Notes under the pieces: model-generated
What the model was told of the DNA's origin: nothing
Databases searched by the model: none
Seen by the model: the letters and a program-made list of their open reading frames with translations, nothing else
Position numbers and translations under genes: made by a program
Shown here: positions 22,654 to 28,448 of the stretch, in pieces
Position numbering within the stretch: position 1 is the first letter of the stretch
Layout: the number at the start of each line of letters is the position of its first letter
NCBI GenBank assembly: GCA_002394165.1
Contig: DGTA01000099.1
Location: 22,252 to 50,699, forward strand
From: Lachnospiraceae bacterium UBA4348
GTDB taxonomy: Bacteria; Bacillota; Clostridia; Lachnospirales; Lachnospiraceae
DNA: 28,448 nt
Reading direction: 5' to 3'

Positions 22654-23822
22654 AGAAAGCGATTGCAGACAAAGCCGCGGCTCTGAAGCCATCCGGCATC
22701 CGTAAATTTTTTGATATCGTCAGCGAGATGGAGGATGTGATCTCCCTGGGCGTTGGCGAACCTGATTTTGACACTCCCTGGGCGATCCGCGACGAGGGCA
22801 TCTACACGCTGGAAAAGGGGAGGACCTTCTACACCTCCAACTCCGGCTTAAAGCAGCTTCGCGAGGAGATCGCGCGCTACCTTCGCAGACGGTTTGAGCT
22901 GTCCTATCACCCGCTGAAGGAGATCTTAGTGACGGTGGGCGGCAGCGAGGGAATCGACCTGGCCTTCCGGGCCATGCTCGATCCGGGCGACGAAGTGCTC
23001 GTTCCCCAGCCGTCGTATGTCTCCTATGTCCCGTGCGTATCCATGGCGGGCGGCGTGCCGGTTCCGGTGCCTCTGAAGGCGGAGAATGATTTCCGCCTGA
23101 AAAGGTCTGACCTGGAGGGGCTTGTGAACGAAAAGACCAAGATCCTGGTCATGCCCTTCCCGAACAATCCCACGGGAGCCGTCATGGAGCGCGATGACCT
23201 GGAGGAGATCGCTCAGTTCGTCCTGGAGAATGACCTGTATGTGCTCAGCGACGAGATCTATGCGGAACTGACCTATACCGGCAAGCCGCATGTGAGCATT
23301 GCACAGCTCCCGGGAATGCAGGAGAGGACCATCCTGATCAACGGATTTTCAAAGGCCTATGCGATGACCGGCTGGAGGCTCGGCTATGCCTGCGGCCCGG
23401 AACACATCGTCAAAGAGATGGTGAAGATCCATCAGTTCTGCATCATGTGCGCGCCGACCAACAGCCAGTATGCGGCGATCGCGGCGCTCAGGGACTGCGA
23501 CGAGCAGGTGGAGGAGATGCGCCAGGCCTACGACGGCAGGCGGCGTTTCCTGCTGCACACCTTCAAACAGATGGGCCTGCCCTGCTTCGAACCCTTCGGA
23601 GCGTTCTACGTATTCCCGTGCATCCGTGAGTTCGGGATGACCAGCGAGGAATTCGCGACCAGGCTCCTCAGGGAAGAGAAGGTCGCGGTCGTACCCGGCG
23701 ATGCCTTCGGAGACTGCGGAGAGGGCTTCATCCGGATCTCCTACGCTTACTCGATCGACGCCCTGAAAAAGGCCATGGACAGGATCGACGCCTTTATCAG
23801 CCGGCTCCGTGCCCAGAGGTGA
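22650..23822 (+). CDS. PLP-dependent class I/II aminotransferase, TTG start
   Basis: A 390-residue fold-type I aminotransferase. Motifs in order: SLGVGEPDFDTPW (32-44), PFPNNPTGAV with N173, SDEIYAEL with D201 and Y204, the Schiff-base lysine K235 in NGFSKAYAMTGWRLGY, and FIRISYAYS with the substrate-carboxylate arginine near the C terminus. The amino donor is not readable; aspartate, alanine or aromatic amino acids are options. Translation must start at TTG 22650: no ATG is in frame near the N terminus, KKAIADKAAALKPSGIRKF fits the family opening, and GGTGACG precedes it. The TTGA overlap couples it to the Lrp-type gene. It is followed seven bases later by the tRNA methyltransferase gene. 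Confidence 0.94.
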   Translation: MKKAIADKAAALKPSGIRKFFDIVSEMEDVISLGVGEPDFDTPWAIRDEGIYTLEKGRTFYTSNSGLKQLREEIARYLRRRFELSYHPLKEILVTVGGSEGIDLAFRAMLDPGDEVLVPQPSYVSYVPCVSMAGGVPVPVPLKAENDFRLKRSDLEGLVNEKTKILVMPFPNNPTGAVMERDDLEEIAQFVLENDLYVLSDEIYAELTYTGKPHVSIAQLPGMQERTILINGFSKAYAMTGWRLGYACGPEHIVKEMVKIHQFCIMCAPTNSQYAAIAALRDCDEQVEEMRQAYDGRRRFLLHTFKQMGLPCFEPFGAFYVFPCIREFGMTSEEFATRLLREEKVAVVPGDAFGDCGEGFIRISYAYSIDALKKAMDRIDAFISRLRAQR

Positions 23823-23829
23823 GAGAGGG

Positions 23830-24336
23830 ATGATCGGGATCGTACTGCTCGAACCGGAGATACCGTCGAATACCGGCAATATCGGCCGCACCTGCGTGGC
23901 GGCCGGTGCCTCGCTTCATCTTATTGAACCGCTGGGCTTTATTCTGAGCGAGCGGAACCTGAAGCGGGCCGGCATGGATTACTGGGAAAAACTGGAAGTT
24001 CACCGGTACAGCAGCTTTGAAGACTATCTGGAAAAGAATCCGGGAGTGGTGATGCACTTCGCGACGACCAAGGCGCGCAAAACCTACGCGCAGGAGTCGT
24101 ACGGCCCGGATGACCATATCATTTTCGGGAAGGAGAGCGCCGGAATCCCGGAGGAGATCCTTCTGAAGTATCCGGACCGGTGCGTGCGGATCCCCATGGC
24201 GGGGGAGACCAGGTCCCTGAACCTGGCCAATTCCGCGGCGGTGATCCTCTATGAAGCATTAAGGCAGAACGACTTTGCGGGCCTCTCCTGCGAGGGCGAG
24301 CTGCACCATCATACCTGGGAGGAAGCATGTCCATGA
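23830..24336 (+). CDS. trmL: tRNA (cytidine/uridine-34-2'-O)-methyltransferase TrmL-like
   Basis: A 168-residue SPOUT (trefoil-knot) methyltransferase that methylates the ribose of the wobble nucleotide in leucine tRNAs. Motif 1 is EPEIPSNTGNIGRTC (8-22) with the catalytic Asn/Arg. Motif 2 is IIFGKESAGIPEEIL (97-111). Motif 3 is IPMAGETRSLNLANSAAVILYEALRQ (121-146). Length is slightly above the usual 155, from a short His-containing tail (GELHHHTWEEA). The start ATG 23830 is preferred over a GTG at 23809, because AGGTGA lies seven bases before it and the family opens with I-V-L-L-E-P-E. It overlaps the next gene by ten bases. Confidence 0.93.
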   Translation: MIGIVLLEPEIPSNTGNIGRTCVAAGASLHLIEPLGFILSERNLKRAGMDYWEKLEVHRYSSFEDYLEKNPGVVMHFATTKARKTYAQESYGPDDHIIFGKESAGIPEEILLKYPDRCVRIPMAGETRSLNLANSAAVILYEALRQNDFAGLSCEGELHHHTWEEACP

Positions 24337-25766
24337 ACCTGCCGGTTGAATTTACAGAGCGCATGAAGATGCTGCTCGGTGATGAATACGATGCGTTTAT
24401 ACACAGCTATGAAGAGCCGCGTCACTTCGGGCTGCGTGTAAATACGCTCAAATGCGACCCTGAAAAATTCGAAAGGAGCGCGCCGTTTACTCTGACGCGC
24501 GTCCCCTGGATCTTGCAGGGTTGTTATTATGTAAAAGAAAACACCGCCGCCAGGCACCCGTATTACAATGCGGGGGTGTATTATCTCCAGGAGCCCAGCG
24601 CCATGACGCCGGCGGATGTGCTCCCGGTGGAGCCGGGTGAGAAGGTGCTGGATCTTTGCGCGGCGCCCGGCGGCAAAGCCACGGCGCTCGGGGCCAGGTT
24701 AAAGGGCAGCGGCCTTCTGGTGGCCAATGATATCAGTGCGGCGAGGGCGAGAGCGCTGCTGCACAACATAGAGACCTTCGGTATCGTCAACGCGGCTGTG
24801 ACGAATGCGGTCCCCGCCTCCCTGGCGGAGCGCTTTCCGGGCTTTTTTGACAAGGTCCTGGTGGATGCGCCATGCTCCGGAGAGGGGATGTTCCGAAAGG
24901 ACGAGGATACGGTCAAAGCCTGGAGCCCGGACAAACCGGCCCGGTGCGCGGCCGTGTCCCGCTCGATCGTGCTTTCCGCGGCGGATATGCTCCGGCCGGG
25001 CGGAATGATGCTCTATTCTACCTGCACGTTTGCGACTGAAGAGAATGAGGAAGTGATCGCACACCTTCTGAGGGAGAGACCGGAGATGGAGCTGATTCCC
25101 GTTCCGGTTCGTGAGGGCTTTGCACCGGGGATCGCACTTCCCGGCGCGGATCCGGCCGTCGCGAAGCGGTGCGTGCGCCTCTGGCCGCACCGGATCGGCG
25201 GGGAAGGGCACTTCATGGCGCTTCTTCGTAAAGCGGAGGATGCTTCCTTTGTGCCTTCCGGGACTTTTTCCCCGTCAGGGGCGGCCCGGGGCAGGTCCGG
25301 GAGCGGTTCGTCAAAGGAAGAGATTGCGCTGATCGACGGATTCTTTGAAGGGATCGGTTTTGAAGGCGGAGCCGCAGCCCTTGCAGGCCAAAGCCGGCTG
25401 AAGATCGCTTCTTCCAAGGCTTATCTGGTCCCGGAGGCGTTTCCGGAAATATCCGGGATCAGCATTCTCCGGAACGGGCTGTTCCTGGGAGAACTTAAGA
25501 AAAACCGGTTTGAGCCGTCCCAGTCGCTGGCGCTGGCGCTCGATGCGTCCCTGTGCAGCGCAAAGGTCCGCTTTAAGCCGGATGATCCGGCACTTACGCG
25601 TTACCTGAAGGGAGAAGTGCTGGAGGAAGGTATGATGGAGGGCAGGACACAGGACCTGTCTAACGGATGGAAACTGGTCTGCGTGGACGAATACCCGCTG
25701 GGATGGGGCAAGATGGCCGGCGCTCGCCTTAAGAATCACCTGCCCTGCGGATGGAGGCTTTCATGA
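24327..25766 (+). CDS. RsmB/NOP-family rRNA (cytosine-C5) methyltransferase, RsmF-like
   Basis: A 479-residue SAM-dependent RNA m5C methyltransferase. Residues 1-90 hold the N-terminal RNA-binding part with LRVNTLK and YYLQEPSAM. The Rossmann domain has the SAM loop VLDLCAAPGGKATAL (107-121), the LVANDISAARAR strand, motif IV VDAPCSGEGMFRK with C183, and motif VI LYSTCTF with the nucleophile C233. The C-terminal 180 residues fit the RsmF-type extension with a PUA-like end (YPLGWGKMAG, LKNHLPCGWR). It probably methylates 16S rRNA; the exact position is unknown. The start is uncertain: ATG 24327 has GGGAGG four bases upstream, ATG 24333 ten bases upstream and overlaps the previous stop. Confidence 0.92.
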   Translation: MSMNLPVEFTERMKMLLGDEYDAFIHSYEEPRHFGLRVNTLKCDPEKFERSAPFTLTRVPWILQGCYYVKENTAARHPYYNAGVYYLQEPSAMTPADVLPVEPGEKVLDLCAAPGGKATALGARLKGSGLLVANDISAARARALLHNIETFGIVNAAVTNAVPASLAERFPGFFDKVLVDAPCSGEGMFRKDEDTVKAWSPDKPARCAAVSRSIVLSAADMLRPGGMMLYSTCTFATEENEEVIAHLLRERPEMELIPVPVREGFAPGIALPGADPAVAKRCVRLWPHRIGGEGHFMALLRKAEDASFVPSGTFSPSGAARGRSGSGSSKEEIALIDGFFEGIGFEGGAAALAGQSRLKIASSKAYLVPEAFPEISGISILRNGLFLGELKKNRFEPSQSLALALDASLCSAKVRFKPDDPALTRYLKGEVLEEGMMEGRTQDLSNGWKLVCVDEYPLGWGKMAGARLKNHLPCGWRLS

Positions 25767-26458
25767 TCGAACAGTATACCGGCGGACATCTTCCTGTACC
25801 GGAGACGGAAATCGGCCGGTACCTCGGGTACGGAAAACAGGAGATGGATGCCGAAACGAAGATCCTCTGCGCAGAATGTCTGGAGAGGCTCGAAAAAACG
25901 GTATCCTACCGGGCCTGCCGCCTGAGGATCCCCATCTCTGTATCCGGAGAAGAGATCCTGCTGGCCCAGGAGAAGGTGAAGAGCCGTTCCCTCGCAAAGC
26001 ATCTGGACGGAGCCTCGGAGGCGCTGCTCATGTGTGCGACTATCGGTCCGGTCTTTGACCGGGAGAGTGAACGGCTGATGCACATCTCTCCGGCCAGGGC
26101 AGTGATCTTCGGCGCGGCGGGAACGGCGGCCATTGAAGCGTGGTGCGATGAACTGTGCCGGAGATGGCAGCAGGAACTTGGCGGGGAAGGGCTTTTCCTG
26201 ACAAGCCGGTTTTCACCGGGTTACGGGGACCTGGATATCTCTTTCCAGCCGGACCTTTTAAGGCTGACGGATGCGGGAAGAAAAGCCGGTGTGACCCTGA
26301 CGCAGGGCGGCATGATGGTGCCGAAAAAATCCGTGTCCGCGATCATCGGTCTCAAGAAAAAAGCATGTGACGACGAGCGGACCTCCTGCGAGAATTGTGA
26401 GATGGAAGACTGCGCTTTCTGCAGAATTGACAGACCCCGGAAAGGCGGTAAAAAATGA
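25763..26458 (+). CDS. Methionine synthase reactivation-domain protein (stand-alone MetH C-terminal domain)
   Basis: A 231-residue protein matching the SAM-binding activation domain that in E. coli is the C-terminal part of MetH. It reductively remethylates inactive cob(II)alamin. Landmarks are CATIGPVFDRESERL, the SAM-binding RFSPGYGD (149-156), and VTLTQGGMMVPKKSVSAIIGL (177-197). The C-terminal cysteine cluster C209, C212, C217, C220 occurs in many stand-alone versions. The start ATG 25763 has GGAGG five bases upstream and overlaps the previous stop as ATGA; an in-frame ATG at 25751 has no site. It is coupled by ATGA to metH, so the two halves are made together. Confidence 0.93.
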   Translation: MIEQYTGGHLPVPETEIGRYLGYGKQEMDAETKILCAECLERLEKTVSYRACRLRIPISVSGEEILLAQEKVKSRSLAKHLDGASEALLMCATIGPVFDRESERLMHISPARAVIFGAAGTAAIEAWCDELCRRWQQELGGEGLFLTSRFSPGYGDLDISFQPDLLRLTDAGRKAGVTLTQGGMMVPKKSVSAIIGLKKKACDDERTSCENCEMEDCAFCRIDRPRKGGKK

Positions 26459-28448
26459 ATATACTTGAAAAGATCCGAAACGGACTGACCATCTTTGACG
26501 GCGGCATGGGAACGATGCTCCAGGCAAAAGGGCTTAAGCCCGGCGAGCTGCCGGAGACATGGAACCTTACCCATCCCGATGATGTCAGGGAGGTTCACGC
26601 CGCTTATTTCCGGGCCGGCTCCCAGGTGGTGAATGCCAACACTTTCGGGGCCAATCCGTTCAAATATGACGGGAAAGACGGACGACCGCCGCTGGATGAG
26701 ATCGTCCGCGCCGGCGTGAAGCTGGCGCTTGAGGCACGCGATGAGGCTGACCGTGAAGCCGATGAACCGGGAACGCATTACGCCGCCCTCGATATAGGCC
26801 CGCTCGGAAAGATGCTCAGCCCGCTCGGGGACCTGCCTTTCAAGGAAGCCGTGGAGGCGTTTGCGAAGGTGGTCCGTGCAGGCGCAGCGGCGGGCGCCGA
26901 CCTGGTCATGATCGAGACCATGAACGACAGCTATGAAACGAAGGCAGCCGTGCTGGCTGCCAAGGAGAACTGCAGCCTGCCGGTGTTTGTATCTGTGGTC
27001 TACGACGAGGGCGGAAAGCTGATGACCGGAGCGGATGTGAGAGCCATGACCGCCATGCTGGAGGGCCTGGGCGCAGACGCGATCGGCATGAACTGCTCCC
27101 TGGGACCGGCCCAGATGCTTTCTCTGGTGCCGGAGCTTTCAGCATGCTGCTCGCTGCCGGTGCTCGTAAAGCCCAATGCCGGGCTGCCGCGCTCTGAGGG
27201 CGGAAGGACCGTCTACGATGTGGGAGCGGAGGAATTCAGTTCGCTGATGCGGGAGATCGTCCGCGCAGGCGCCCATATCATCGGCGGATGCTGCGGCACC
27301 ACGCCCGCCTACATTGAGGCGATGGTCAGGGCTGTGAAGGATGTGGAGCCCCTGCCGGTGACCGAAAAAGAGATCTCCATGGTATCCTCCTACACCCATG
27401 CCGTGACTTTCGGGGACAGGTGCATCCTGATCGGCGAGCGCATCAACCCCACCGGAAAGAAAAAACTCAAGCAGGCGCTGATCGCGAAAGACCTGGAGTA
27501 TATCCGGAGCGAGGGCATCGGCCAGGCGGACGCCGGCGCCGATATCCTGGATGTCAATGCCGGTCTGCCCGATATTGATGAGCCGGTGATGCTTACCGAA
27601 TGTGTGCGTGCCCTGCAGGAAGTCACCGACCTGCCGCTTCAGATCGACACTTCCGATCCGGCAGCCATGGAGTCAGCCCTCAGGATCTGCAACGGAAAAG
27701 CCATGATCAACTCGGTCAACGGCAAGGAAGAAGTTCTGGACGCGGTCCTGCCGCTGGCGAAAAAATACGGCGGACTTTTAGTCTGCCTTACGCTTGATGA
27801 GCAGGGGATCCCCGAAACGGCTGAGGGCCGTCTTGCGATCGCCCGCAGAATCCTGGAGCGGGCGCAGGCGGAAGGGATCCATAAGAAAGACCTGATCTTC
27901 GATCCGCTGGCGCTGACGGTCTCTTCGGACCCGAAAGCAGCCGCGGTCACACTCGAGAGCATCCGCCTGATCCGGGAGGAACTGGGCTGCCTTACGAGCC
28001 TGGGCGTTTCCAATGTTTCCTTCGGGCTTCCCTCCAGGCCGAGCATCACCTCCGCCTTCTTTACGCTGGCGATGGACCGGGGCCTGAGCGGCGCCATCAT
28101 CAACCCCTACGATCCGCAGATCATGAACGCTTATTACAGCTATGAGGTGCTCGCCGGAAGGGATGAGGGATGCGCCTCCTACATCGGAGGGGTCAGACCC
28201 CTCCAGAAAAGTGACGGCCCGGCGCCGGCTGCGCAGGCCGTTCGTGATCCCGGCGAGGAGAAGAAGGACCTGCAGGAGGCCATCGTGCGCGGGATGAAGG
28301 AGAGGGCGGCGCAGCTGGCGGCGGCCCTGCTTCCGGAGACGGATCCGCTGACCCTGATCCAGGAACACCTGGTTCCCGCCCTCGATATCGTCGGTAAGGG
28401 ATTTGAGGAGAAAAGGGTCTATCTGCCCCAGCTGCTGATGAGCGCGGA
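26455..28448 (+). CDS. metH: Cobalamin-dependent methionine synthase, 3' end missing
   Basis: Transfers a methyl group from methyltetrahydrofolate through cobalamin to homocysteine. 664 codons are present, intact to the window edge. Residues about 1-300 form the homocysteine domain (LTIFDGGMGTMLQ) with zinc ligands C214 in GMNCS and C279/C280 in GGCCGTTP. Residues about 318-570 form the pterin domain with ILIGERINPTGKKKL, ILDVNAGLPDIDEP, QIDTSDP and GVSNVSFGLPSR. From about 590 the helical cobalamin cap begins (VPALDIVGKGFEEKRVYLPQLLMSA). The DxHxxG cobalamin-ligand motif lies beyond the window. The ATG overlaps the reactivation gene stop (ATGA). No riboswitch precedes it, as expected inside an operon. 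Confidence 0.96.
   Translation, partial: MNILEKIRNGLTIFDGGMGTMLQAKGLKPGELPETWNLTHPDDVREVHAAYFRAGSQVVNANTFGANPFKYDGKDGRPPLDEIVRAGVKLALEARDEADREADEPGTHYAALDIGPLGKMLSPLGDLPFKEAVEAFAKVVRAGAAAGADLVMIETMNDSYETKAAVLAAKENCSLPVFVSVVYDEGGKLMTGADVRAMTAMLEGLGADAIGMNCSLGPAQMLSLVPELSACCSLPVLVKPNAGLPRSEGGRTVYDVGAEEFSSLMREIVRAGAHIIGGCCGTTPAYIEAMVRAVKDVEPLPVTEKEISMVSSYTHAVTFGDRCILIGERINPTGKKKLKQALIAKDLEYIRSEGIGQADAGADILDVNAGLPDIDEPVMLTECVRALQEVTDLPLQIDTSDPAAMESALRICNGKAMINSVNGKEEVLDAVLPLAKKYGGLLVCLTLDEQGIPETAEGRLAIARRILERAQAEGIHKKDLIFDPLALTVSSDPKAAAVTLESIRLIREELGCLTSLGVSNVSFGLPSRPSITSAFFTLAMDRGLSGAIINPYDPQIMNAYYSYEVLAGRDEGCASYIGGVRPLQKSDGPAPAAQAVRDPGEEKKDLQEAIVRGMKERAAQLAAALLPETDPLTLIQEHLVPALDIVGKGFEEKRVYLPQLLMSA

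Overview
The window looks like chromosome of a GC-rich, Gram-positive Clostridia, most likely Lachnospiraceae. Evidence: paired glgC/glgD, spoVG, an HPr kinase gene beside a ROK glucokinase, a B12-dependent methionine synthase with its reactivation domain on a separate gene, a VanW-family secreted protein, a DUF5685-type protein next to a J-domain protein, strong AGGAGG-type ribosome binding sites and -35/-10 promoters. No tRNA, rRNA, CRISPR array, insertion sequence or phage gene is visible. The assignment rests on reading the proteins, not on a database search.

Layout. (1) 1-2706, plus strand: glgC (5' end cut off by the window), glgD and spoVG, closed by a strong hairpin terminator. (2) 2799-5130, minus strand: malQ followed by a PlsC-type acyltransferase gene. 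(3) 5264-13196, plus strand: a clear promoter, then seven closely spaced genes: response regulator, histidine kinase, membrane zinc-ribbon protein, DUF5685-type protein, J-domain protein with a cysteine-rich tail, cytidylate-kinase-like protein, ftsH. (4) 13253-14117: a PAP2-family membrane protein gene with its own promoter, a hairpin and a cre-like palindrome in the leader, and a terminator. (5) 14155-17480: uvrC, a convergent AraC-type regulator gene, and a short DapF-like half protein with its own terminator. (6) 17485-19519: a REP-like hairpin, then hprK and a ROK glucokinase gene. (7) 19577 to the end: a 34-residue membrane peptide, a VanW-type secreted protein, a degenerate AIR-synthase-like protein, an Lrp/AsnC regulator, a class I aminotransferase, a TrmL-type tRNA methyltransferase, an RsmB/NOP-type rRNA methyltransferase, the methionine synthase reactivation protein and metH (cut by the window end). 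Most junctions in block 7 overlap by 4-10 bases, so it is probably one translationally coupled operon.

How they fit together. Glycogen precursor synthesis (GlgC/GlgD), alpha-glucan remodelling (MalQ), glucose phosphorylation (ROK kinase) and the HPr kinase/phosphorylase form a carbon-storage and catabolite-control theme. The least explained part is block 3. There a two-component system sits directly upstream of three small, cysteine-rich, poorly characterised proteins and the membrane protease FtsH, which suggests an envelope or proteostasis response. The candidates for something undescribed are that cluster, its cysteine-string-like J protein, the stand-alone DapF-like half protein and the degenerate AIR-synthase-like protein.
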